NCBI GenBank assembly: GCA_030036915.1
Contig: JASHSC010000591.1
Coordinates: 1-8,165 of the forward strand
DNA length: 8,165 nucleotides
Direction: 5' to 3'
Source: Terriglobia bacterium
GTDB lineage: Bacteria > Acidobacteriota > Terriglobia > UBA7540
A program made the position numbers and the translations under genes. Under the pieces are notes generated by a model. It was not told the DNA's origin. It saw only the letters and a list, made by a program, of their open reading frames with translations, and ran no database searches. Numbering within the stretch: the stretch's first letter is position 1; every line of letters starts with the position of its first letter. Positions 1 through 6,918 of the stretch are shown here, in pieces.

Positions 1-2
1 AT

Positions 3-3000
3 GACGGCAGCCGCGACGTCTTCGTGCAATCGCTCCATCGCGGCGAGCCCGTGGGCGGCGCGCGCGTGGAAATTGACGGACGCAACGGCGAGCCCGTGGC
101 CGCCTCTACGACGGACGCCACGGGCCTCGCGCATTTCGCCAAACTTCCCGCCCTGCGGCGCGAAAAGGCTCCACTGCTGATTCTCGTGGAAAAAGACGCG
201 GACTTTTCCTTCCTGCCTCTGCGCGCGAACGGGCGAAATCTCGATCTCTCGCGCTTCGAGACCGGTGGAGTGGAGAACGCGACATCGCCGAAACAGCTCT
301 CCGCCTATCTTTTTACTGACCGCGGAATCTACCGGCCCGGAGAGACCACGCACCTCGGCATGATGGCGCGCACGGCCGATTGGAAATCATCGCTTACCGG
401 GCTCTCCGTCGATGTCGAAATCAGTGATCCGCGCGGGAATGTGGTGCGACGTGACAAAATCAAGCTCACGGAAACCGCCTTCGACGAAGTCACCTTCGCC
501 ACCCAGCCCGAATCGCCCACCGGAACCTATCAGGCCGTTGCCTGGCTGCCCAAGGATGATAAGCAACGCGAGATGCTGGGCAGCGTATCGTTCAACGTGC
601 AGGAATTTGAGCCCGACCGCATGAAGGTGCGGCTCGACCTCTCAGACCGCAACTTTCCGGGCTGGCTGACGCCCAACGACGTCAAGGCGAGCGTCAACGC
701 CATGCAATTGTTCGGCGAGCCCGCCGGCAATCGCCGGGTGGAGGGCGAGCTCAACCTCTCTCCCGTTCTGCCGCACTACGAAAAGTATCCCGACTATCGC
801 TTCCAGATCGGCGAAGTGGTGAAAGAGCCCTACCACGAAGATCTGGCCGCAACCATAACCGACGATAAGGGCAACGCCGAGCTGAATCTGAACCTCACCC
901 GATTCGCGGGCCGGGCTTACCGGCTGAACGTTCTGGCGCGCGTGTTTGAGGCAGAGGGGGGGCGGAGCGTCGCCGCGCAAAACTCTGCCATTGTCTCCGC
1001 GGCTCCGTACCTGGTGGGTGTAAAGCCCGACGGCGATTTGAGCTTTGTCTCGCGCGCGTCCGCGCGGTCGGCGCATTGGCTCGCTGTGAACCAGCAGCTT
1101 GCGCCCGTTGCCGCCACACAGTTGAAGCTCGAATGGGTGCAGCAGAAATATGTCTCCGTGCTCACCCAGCAACCCGACGGAACCTATCAATACATCTCGC
1201 GCTTGAAGGATATCGTGCGCAACTCGCGCAACGTGCAGATCGCCGCAGGTGGAACCAGCTTCCCGCTACCCACGCAGGAGCCCGGCGATTTCGTGCTGGT
1301 ATTGCGCAACGCGGCCGGCGAGGAGCTCAACCGGCTGAGTTACAGCGTGGCGGGCGAGGCCAACATTTCGCGCTCCCTCGACCGCAACGCCGAGCTACAA
1401 ATCCAGCTCGACAAGCCCGCCTACTCCAGCGGCGACACCATCAACGTCAGCATCCGCGCGCCCTACGCCGGCGCCGGGCTCATCACCGTGGAGCGCGACC
1501 ATGTCTTCCTGCACCAGTGGTTTCGCAGCGCCACCACCAGCTCCGTGCAGCGCGTCACCTTGCCGCCGGATTTTGAGGGCAACGGTTACGTAACCGTGGA
1601 ATTCCTGCGCGATCCTTCTTCCGATGAAATCTTCATGAGCCCGCTTTCCTATGGAGTTGCGCCCTTTGCCGCCAACCTCTCCGCGCGCACCGAACAGATG
1701 GAGCTCTCATCAGCGCGCCAGGTGAAGCCCGGGAATGTTCTCACCATTCACGTGGCCCCTGCGGAAGCCTCACGAGTTGTGGTGTTTGCCGTGGATGAAG
1801 GAATCCTTCAGGTGGCGCGCTACACCAATCCCAATCCTCTCGGGTTCTTCTTCCAGAAGCGCATGCTTCAGGTGGAAACCACGCAGATTCTCGATTTGAT
1901 CCTGCCGGAATTCCAACGCTTTCTCGCGCTGGCCGCTCCCGGCGGCGATATGGGTGGTGACTTCGCGCGCCACCTGAATCCTTTCAGCCGACAGCACAAG
2001 CCGCCCGTGGCATGGTGGTCCGGGATTATCGATGCCGGGCCGCAAGGGCGCGAGCTGCACTATGCAGTGCCCGACTATTTCAACGGCCGGTTGCGCATTC
2101 TGGCCGTGGCCGTGAATCCGCGCCGCGCCGGAGTGAGCGAAGCGGACACTGAAGTAAAAGGCGATTTCGTATTGACGCCCAACGTGCCTGCCATGGTCGC
2201 TCCGAGCGATGAGTTCAGTGTGAGTGTGGGGGTGTTCAACAACCTTAACGGCGATCAGCCCATCCACGTGCAGCTCCAGGTATCGCGGGAGCTCACTTTG
2301 ACTAGCGAAGCGGCAACGGACCTGGAGATTGCCGGGAAGCGGGAAGGCGTGGCCGAGTTCCACTTGAAGGCAAATCCGATTCTGGGGCCGGCGACGCTGA
2401 AGTTCACTGCCAGCCGCGGGCGCTCGGAAGCCCACATCGATGAAAGTGTCAGTGTGCGGCCCATCACCGCTTACCGCACGACGCTCGCTCTGGGCCGCTT
2501 CGATAGTGGGAGCACCACCGTGGCTCTTAAGCGCGATCTATACCCGGAGAAGCGCTCGGTAGAGGCTTCCGTTTCTACACTTCCTCTCGTTTGGGGCGAG
2601 GGCCTGATTGCTTACCTTGACGCATATCCTTATCCCTGCACGGAACAAGTGGTGAGCAAAGGATTCGCCGCGCTGCTGCTTGCTTCGCGGCCGGAATTCG
2701 GCGTGGTGAAGACGAAGGACACCAACCCGATCGCAGGAACGCTGTCTACCTTGCAGGGTCGCGAGAACGAATCCGGAGGCTTTGGCCTTTGGACCTCGTC
2801 CCCCCAGACGGCGGAATTTCCCACCGTGTACGCCGCACACTTTTTGATTGAAGCGCGCGACCGCGGGCAAAAAATTCCGCTGGAAATGTTGGCGAGTCTT
2901 GATGATTGGCTCACGCGCTTTGCCTCCTCTCCCGCGCCGAATCTTGAAGCGGGCCGGTTGCGCGCCTACGCCGTTTATCTGTTAGCGCGCCAGGGATTGA

Positions 3001-3953
3001 AGCCCGCCGCGGCGATTTCCAACGTTGAGCAGGAGCTTTCCCACCGCGAGGCGCAGACGTGGTCCACGGACCTCGCCGCCGCTTACCTCGCCTCAACCTA
3101 TCAGCTGATGCAGCGCAACGCCGACGCCGACCGCATTATCGCCAAGGTTCCCTGGTCGCCGCAAAATCCTCCGGCAATGGACGACGTTTATTACGATCCG
3201 GTGGTACATGACGCACAATTGATCTACCTGTTGGCGCGCCATTTCCCCGAGCGCATCGGCAGCGTCCCTAATGCCGCGCTGGAAAGCATGGGCGACGCCA
3301 TCAGCGGCAACAAAGTGAGTTCGCTCTCGGCGGCTTACACGCTGCTGGCCCTCGATGCCTACGCCAAGGCCGCGGCCCCGAACGTGAAACTGGGCATCGT
3401 GATTGGGGGAAAAGCCGAGCAGGCAACTTCCCACGTGAGCATCCCGGTGGGAGCGACGAATATCCAGTTCACGCGTGAAGGCTCAATCGCAGCCTACTAT
3501 TCCGTCAGCGAGTCCGGGTTCGATCGGAACCCACCCGCATCGGAGGTCAACCAGGGCCTGGAAGTGATTCATGAATTTCTCGATGCGAACGGCAACGTGA
3601 CCACGCAGGTGAAGCTCGGCGATGAATTCTGGGTGCGCGTGCGGATCAGGAGTACCAACGAGCAATTCCTCAGCCAGGTGGCGTTGGTGGATATTTTGCC
3701 GGGTGGAGTCGAGCCTACGCTCGACCGCCAACTCGGGCCGGGCACGGACTGGTCGCCATACTACGTCGACCGACGCGATGACCGCGTCATCATCTACGGC
3801 GACGCCCGAAGTTCCGCGCAAACTTATGTCTACAAAGTGAGAGCCACCAACGAAGGTGTGTTCCAGGTGCCGCCCGCCTTCGCAGAGGGAATGTACAACC
3901 GGCAGGTTACCGGCATGAGCCAGGCATCCAGCCTGCAAATTGTGAAGCCATGA
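3..3953 (+). CDS. Bacterial alpha-2-macroglobulin, thioester type (YfhM-like), 5' truncated by window edge
   Basis: Large envelope protease inhibitor of the bacterial alpha-2-macroglobulin family. By family knowledge it is a periplasmic lipoprotein that traps proteases after bait-region cleavage and thioester attack. The frame is open from base 3 and already encodes macroglobulin-domain sequence (DGSRDVFVQSL), so the GTG at 24 is internal. About 1316 residues are visible. E. coli YfhM has about 1650, so roughly 300 N-terminal residues, including the signal peptide and any lipobox, lie upstream. Visible signatures: TDRGIYRPGE at 315-344; AVDEGILQVARY near 1788-1823; a short bait-like segment with LNPFSRQ before AWWSG near 1938-2030; the thioester motif CTEQ at 2637-2648, followed by an alpha-toroid region containing GGFGLW; and a C-terminal domain ending in the AEGMYNRQV segment. 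The intact Cys and Gln of CTEQ separate it from thioester-less YfaS-type paralogues. It overlaps pbpC by 4 bases. Family assignment is very secure; the target protease is unknown. Confidence 0.95.
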   Translation, partial: DGSRDVFVQSLHRGEPVGGARVEIDGRNGEPVAASTTDATGLAHFAKLPALRREKAPLLILVEKDADFSFLPLRANGRNLDLSRFETGGVENATSPKQLSAYLFTDRGIYRPGETTHLGMMARTADWKSSLTGLSVDVEISDPRGNVVRRDKIKLTETAFDEVTFATQPESPTGTYQAVAWLPKDDKQREMLGSVSFNVQEFEPDRMKVRLDLSDRNFPGWLTPNDVKASVNAMQLFGEPAGNRRVEGELNLSPVLPHYEKYPDYRFQIGEVVKEPYHEDLAATITDDKGNAELNLNLTRFAGRAYRLNVLARVFEAEGGRSVAAQNSAIVSAAPYLVGVKPDGDLSFVSRASARSAHWLAVNQQLAPVAATQLKLEWVQQKYVSVLTQQPDGTYQYISRLKDIVRNSRNVQIAAGGTSFPLPTQEPGDFVLVLRNAAGEELNRLSYSVAGEANISRSLDRNAELQIQLDKPAYSSGDTINVSIRAPYAGAGLITVERDHVFLHQWFRSATTSSVQRVTLPPDFEGNGYVTVEFLRDPSSDEIFMSPLSYGVAPFAANLSARTEQMELSSARQVKPGNVLTIHVAPAEASRVVVFAVDEGILQVARYTNPNPLGFFFQKRMLQVETTQILDLILPEFQRFLALAAPGGDMGGDFARHLNPFSRQHKPPVAWWSGIIDAGPQGRELHYAVPDYFNGRLRILAVAVNPRRAGVSEADTEVKGDFVLTPNVPAMVAPSDEFSVSVGVFNNLNGDQPIHVQLQVSRELTLTSEAATDLEIAGKREGVAEFHLKANPILGPATLKFTASRGRSEAHIDESVSVRPITAYRTTLALGRFDSGSTTVALKRDLYPEKRSVEASVSTLPLVWGEGLIAYLDAYPYPCTEQVVSKGFAALLLASRPEFGVVKTKDTNPIAGTLSTLQGRENESGGFGLWTSSPQTAEFPTVYAAHFLIEARDRGQKIPLEMLASLDDWLTRFASSPAPNLEAGRLRAYAVYLLARQGLKPAAAISNVEQELSHREAQTWSTDLAAAYLASTYQLMQRNADADRIIAKVPWSPQNPPAMDDVYYDPVVHDAQLIYLLARHFPERIGSVPNAALESMGDAISGNKVSSLSAAYTLLALDAYAKAAAPNVKLGIVIGGKAEQATSHVSIPVGATNIQFTREGSIAAYYSVSESGFDRNPPASEVNQGLEVIHEFLDANGNVTTQVKLGDEFWVRVRIRSTNEQFLSQVALVDILPGGVEPTLDRQLGPGTDWSPYYVDRRDDRVIIYGDARSSAQTYVYKVRATNEGVFQVPPAFAEGMYNRQVTGMSQASSLQIVKP
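2637..2648 (+). other. Thioester motif CTEQ of the alpha-2-macroglobulin
   Basis: These four codons read Cys-Thr-Glu-Gln, preceded by YPYP. In thioester macroglobulins the Cys side chain and the Gln form an internal thioester that covalently captures an attacking protease. E. coli YfhM has CLEQ and animal proteins CGEQ, so Thr at the second position is an ordinary variant. Both reactive residues are present, so the protein should be chemically competent. Confidence 0.9.
3950..3953 (+). promoter_or_regulatory. ATGA stop/start overlap coupling the macroglobulin gene to pbpC
   Basis: The ATG of pbpC (3950-3952) shares bases with the TGA of the upstream gene (3951-3953). Only a weak purine stretch (GTGAAG, 3942-3947) precedes the ATG, so pbpC translation probably depends on ribosomes finishing the upstream gene. 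The overlap shows that the two are one transcriptional and translational unit. Confidence 0.8.
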
Positions 3954-6262
3954 CTCGACGCATCGTAAAATGGGTGGGGATTGCTGGCGTGCCTGCAATT
4001 CTTCTGTTGATTCGCCTCTACCCTTCGCAACCACTTCGTGACAAAGCTCCGCAATCCACCACCCTCTGGTCGGCGGATGGCGAACTTCTGCGCACGACCC
4101 TTGCCGCCGACGGCCAGTTTCGCATTTGGACTCCCCTTGACCAAATGTCGCCAGCGCTGGTCAGCGCGTTCCAAACCAAGGAAGACCGTTGGTTTTACTG
4201 GCACCCGGGCGTGAACCCGTTTTCGCTTGCTCGCGCCGCCTTCAAAACGTGGCGAGGCAGGAGGCGCCAGGGCGGCTCCACCCTCACCATGCAGCTCGCG
4301 CGGTTGATTTATCGAATGAACACCAAAACCCCTGAGGGCAAGATCAAGCAATCGCTGGCGGCGCTTTGGCTGGAAGCGCGGTATTCGAAGGGCAGCATAC
4401 TGGAAGCCTACCTGAACCTGGTGCCCTTCGGCGGCAACATTCAGGGGGTCGGTGCGGCCAGCCGCATCTATTTCGGCCAGCCGCCGTCGCAAATCGATTT
4501 GGGTGAAGCGATAACCCTGGCGGTGATTCCTCAGCATCCGGCAGCGCGCGCCGGGCACGGACTCCTGCCATCCCGCCTCTTATCCGCGCGCTCACGCCTT
4601 GCGAATTATTGGATCAACAAATATCATCCGACGGATTCCGAACGCCGCGAGCTTGAGCTTCCGGTCCTGGCGAGTGGCGATGCCGGCCTGCCCCTGCACG
4701 CCCCGCATTTCACCGATGCCATCCTCGCAGCCAATCCCGGCGTTCCTGGCCCTCTCGTTACCACGCTGGACGCGGACCTCCAGCGCCTCGTGGAATGCCA
4801 AATCCAGCGCTACTTGAATCAATTTGGCGACCGCGGCGTCAACAACGCGGCAACGCTCCTGGTGGACTACCGGGATATGACCGTGAAAGCCTGGGTGGGC
4901 TCGGCCGATTACTCAAACCAGGGGATTCACGGGCAAATCAACGGCGTGCTCACCAAGCGTTCACCGGGTTCCACGCTGAAACCATTCATCTACGCCCTCG
5001 CCCTGGACCAAGGCGTGCTTCACCCCCGCACCATCCTTCGCGATGAGCCAACCTCCTTCGGCCCCTTCACCCCTGAGAATTTCGATGGCAGTTTTATGGG
5101 CCCCATTCCCGCACAGTACGCCCTCATTCGTAGCCGCAACATTCCGGCGGTCTGGGTGGCCACGCAGCTTCGCCAACCCGACCTCTACCAGTTTTTGCAA
5201 AGCGCCGGAGTGAGCGGCATGAAGCCCGAATCGTATTATGGGCTGGCGCTGGCACTGGGTGGGGGCGAAGTGACGATGGAAGAACTCGCCGGACTGTACG
5301 CCATGCTGGCCAATCACGGCGTCATGCGGCCGCTCCGCACGCTTCGGACGGAGCCGCAGGGCGAAGATGTACGCCTGCTCAGCCCAGAGGCGAGCTTCAT
5401 TACCGTCGACATGCTCGGCCACAATCCCCGGCCCGGCGAAGACAGTTCACTCGCCCCGCCCAACCGCTGGCCTGTGGCGTGGAAGACCGGGACTTCCTGG
5501 GGATTCCGGGATGCGTGGTCGGCGGGCATTGTGGGGCCGTACATTCTGGTGGTCTGGATCGGCGACTTTCAGGCGGAGGGCAATCCCAGCTTCGTCGGCA
5601 TCGAAGCCGCCGCTCCGTTGTTTTTCCGCATCGTTGACGCGCTCAATCTGGAGCGTCCCGGCGAAGCTATTCCGCCGCAGGTGCCTCCTTCCGGAGTGAG
5701 TCGCGTGGCGGTGTGCACGGAGAGCGGGGATTTGCCCAATAAGTATTGCCCGGACACCATTGAGACCTGGTACATCCCCGGCAAATCGCCCATCAAGGTC
5801 AGTCAATTGCACCGCGCCGTGACTCTCGATATCTCGACCGGACTGCCCGCGTGCCCTCCCTATGACCCAAACACAACCCGGGAGGAGGTTTTTGAATTCT
5901 GGTCCTCCGACATGATGAAGCTCTTTCGCGAAGCGGGCATGCCTCGCCGCAAAGCTCCCACCCTCCCGGATTGCGCTTCGGACGACACTCGCGGCGCGCC
6001 GAGAATCGCTATGCCGCTGCGTGGCGTGACTTACACCCTGCGCCGCAGCTCCGGCGAAGAAACCATTCCGCTGGAAGCCATCACGGAAGCGGATGTGGGC
6101 AGTGTCTTCTGGTTTGACGGCGCGGCGCTGATTGCCAAGTCCACAGTAACCCGCGGCGCCATCCCCTGGTCGCCGGCCGTGGACGGCATCCACGCTCTTC
6201 GCGTCGTTGACGACCACGGCCGCTCAGCCGAGCGTGACGTTGCGGTTCGATTCACCAATTGA
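3950..6262 (+). CDS. pbpC: Penicillin-binding protein 1C (bifunctional glycosyltransferase/transpeptidase)
   Basis: Class A penicillin-binding protein that polymerises lipid II and carries a transpeptidase domain; inner-membrane anchored with its bulk in the periplasm. The 770 residues match the usual PBP1C length. A short basic N-terminus and hydrophobic segment (about residues 8-20) form the anchor. The GT51 domain has the catalytic Glu78 in EDRWFYWHPG, the RRQGGSTLTMQLAR motif at 105-118 and the second Glu152 in ILEAYLN. The transpeptidase domain has Ser341-TLK344 (within SPGSTLKPF), SRN 395-397 and KTGTS 512-516, so all three active-site motifs are intact. A Cys-containing linker (CTESGDLPNKYCP, then LPACPP and LPDC) leads to a C-terminal BiPBP_C domain from about residue 690, typical of PBP1C and absent from PBP1A/1B. 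Start chosen from the ATGA overlap and the placement of the anchor. Its pairing with a thioester macroglobulin is the classic yfhM-pbpC arrangement and supports an envelope-defence or wall-repair role. Confidence 0.96.
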   Translation: MTRRIVKWVGIAGVPAILLLIRLYPSQPLRDKAPQSTTLWSADGELLRTTLAADGQFRIWTPLDQMSPALVSAFQTKEDRWFYWHPGVNPFSLARAAFKTWRGRRRQGGSTLTMQLARLIYRMNTKTPEGKIKQSLAALWLEARYSKGSILEAYLNLVPFGGNIQGVGAASRIYFGQPPSQIDLGEAITLAVIPQHPAARAGHGLLPSRLLSARSRLANYWINKYHPTDSERRELELPVLASGDAGLPLHAPHFTDAILAANPGVPGPLVTTLDADLQRLVECQIQRYLNQFGDRGVNNAATLLVDYRDMTVKAWVGSADYSNQGIHGQINGVLTKRSPGSTLKPFIYALALDQGVLHPRTILRDEPTSFGPFTPENFDGSFMGPIPAQYALIRSRNIPAVWVATQLRQPDLYQFLQSAGVSGMKPESYYGLALALGGGEVTMEELAGLYAMLANHGVMRPLRTLRTEPQGEDVRLLSPEASFITVDMLGHNPRPGEDSSLAPPNRWPVAWKTGTSWGFRDAWSAGIVGPYILVVWIGDFQAEGNPSFVGIEAAAPLFFRIVDALNLERPGEAIPPQVPPSGVSRVAVCTESGDLPNKYCPDTIETWYIPGKSPIKVSQLHRAVTLDISTGLPACPPYDPNTTREEVFEFWSSDMMKLFREAGMPRRKAPTLPDCASDDTRGAPRIAMPLRGVTYTLRRSSGEETIPLEAITEADVGSVFWFDGAALIAKSTVTRGAIPWSPAVDGIHALRVVDDHGRSAERDVAVRFTN

Positions 6263-6273
6263 TGAATGCGTCG

Positions 6274-6346
6274 GGTGGCGCGGGCATCTTCCCTGCGATG
6301 GCATGGGCTTCCCGCCCGTGCGCACGGCGAGGATGGCCGGGCCACG
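6274..6346. repeat. Imperfect 73-base palindromic element between convergent genes
   Basis: The gap between pbpC and the DsbA-like gene is nearly all one inverted-repeat structure. The outer arms are 6274-6295 and 6325-6346; the left arm matches the reverse complement of the right at 16 of 22 positions by my hand alignment. Inside lies a hairpin with an 8-pair stem (6301-6308 with 6314-6321, one G-T wobble) and a TTCCC loop. Translated either way the ends give similar nonsense peptides (GEDGRATF on the + strand, REDARATRR on the - strand). From memory, this resembles the translated signature of short repeats scattered through Acidobacteriota, Planctomycetes and Verrucomicrobia genomes. It may also help end transcription from both sides, but no T-run directly follows either arm, so a canonical terminator is not supported. 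Confidence 0.6.
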
Positions 6347-6348
6347 TT

Positions 6349-6906
6349 TCAGGAGGGTTTTTTGCGTGCGGTTTTCTTTGCTGGTCTCATGGCCTTTTCG
6401 ATGGCAGCCGTCAGAAAGTCGAAATCAAATGGCGCGTCGTGTCTTTGGCCGTTAATGAAAAACGTCGGAGTGCCGTTTACGCCGCTGCGCACGCCGCCCT
6501 TGAAGTCGGCTGCCACCTTGTCGGCGAATTCCTCAGTCTCCAGCGCCTTGACGAGGGCCTGTGGAGAAAGCTCCAGCTCCTGCGCGAGCGCCAGGTAGAG
6601 TGATCCGCCCAACTGCTCTTGATTTTCAAACAGCAGGTCGTGCATCTCCCAGAATTTCCCCTGCGCGGCCGCGAATTCCGCCGACTCCGCTGCTGACTCG
6701 GCATTCGGGTGCAACTCCCGCAAAGGGAAATTCCTGTAGACCACACGCAGCTTGCCTCCAAAATGCTCCTGAAGTTGTCTGACGATGGGATAGGCGTGCC
6801 CGCAATGAGGGCATTCGTAGTCGCCGTATTCCACCAGGGTTGCGGCAGCATTCGCTTTTCCTTGCGCGTGGTCTCCGGAGGTGACAGGAACTTTGAGCGT
6901 GGCCAC
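6349..6906 (-). CDS. DsbA-family thiol oxidoreductase (thioredoxin fold, CPHC), no signal peptide
   Basis: Thioredoxin-fold protein of the DsbA/Thioredoxin_4 type, 185 residues. The active site is Cys32-Pro-His-Cys35 in GDYECPHCGHAYP, the same CPHC dipeptide context as E. coli DsbA. The cis-proline loop is GVNGTPTFFING (Pro147). Between them lies a helical insertion (about residues 68-140) with HPNAESAAESAEFAA and FWEMHDLLF, normal for the family. The protein starts directly with the fold and has no signal peptide or membrane segment, so a cytoplasmic location is inferred, and it is unlikely to serve the periplasmic proteins encoded next to it. The C-terminus is a basic tail (AKKTARKKPS). The start is GTG at 6906, chosen because AGGAGA lies 5 bases upstream and the fold begins at once. 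It follows the peroxiredoxin gene by 9 bases, suggesting a shared redox role. Fold assignment is secure; substrate and redox direction are unknown. Confidence 0.9.
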   Translation of the reverse strand: MATLKVPVTSGDHAQGKANAAATLVEYGDYECPHCGHAYPIVRQLQEHFGGKLRVVYRNFPLRELHPNAESAAESAEFAAAQGKFWEMHDLLFENQEQLGGSLYLALAQELELSPQALVKALETEEFADKVAADFKGGVRSGVNGTPTFFINGQRHDAPFDFDFLTAAIEKAMRPAKKTARKKPS

Positions 6907-6911
6907 GGGTT

Positions 6912-6918
6912 TCTCCTA
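6912..6918 (-). promoter_or_regulatory. Ribosome-binding site of the DsbA-like gene overlapping the peroxiredoxin stop codon
   Basis: On the minus strand AGGAGA (6917-6912) sits 5 bases before the GTG start at 6906. The TAG stop of the peroxiredoxin (6918-6916) shares its A and G with this site. Ribosomes terminating on the first gene are therefore placed directly over the start of the second. This decides the GTG start and implies translational coupling. Confidence 0.75.

Noticed and set aside
1770..2435. 221-codon open frame on the minus strand opposite the macroglobulin gene
   Set aside because: Antisense to conserved macroglobulin sequence, low-complexity composition, no ribosome-binding site or domain recognised; a shadow frame.
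3830..4558. 242-codon minus-strand frame spanning the macroglobulin/pbpC junction
   Set aside because: It overlaps two well-supported genes, including the GT51 catalytic region, and its translation shows no family features.
5447..6217. 256-codon open frame on the minus strand opposite pbpC
   Set aside because: It lies wholly antisense to an intact, motif-complete pbpC. The translation is rich in Arg, Gly and His with no recognisable domain, as expected of a GC-rich shadow frame.
6358..6363. T-run after the palindrome, considered as the tail of an intrinsic terminator for pbpC
   Set aside because: It is 11 bases beyond the palindrome arm and within the 3' coding end of the DsbA-like gene (lysine codons on the other strand); the only close stem (TGGC/GCCA at 6334-6344) is weak and not adjacent.
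6259..6603. Plus-strand frame (114 codons) starting at the end of pbpC and running over the palindrome into the DsbA-like gene
   Set aside because: Its first part is the translated palindromic element and the rest is antisense to a real thioredoxin-fold gene; typical spurious ORF across a repeat.
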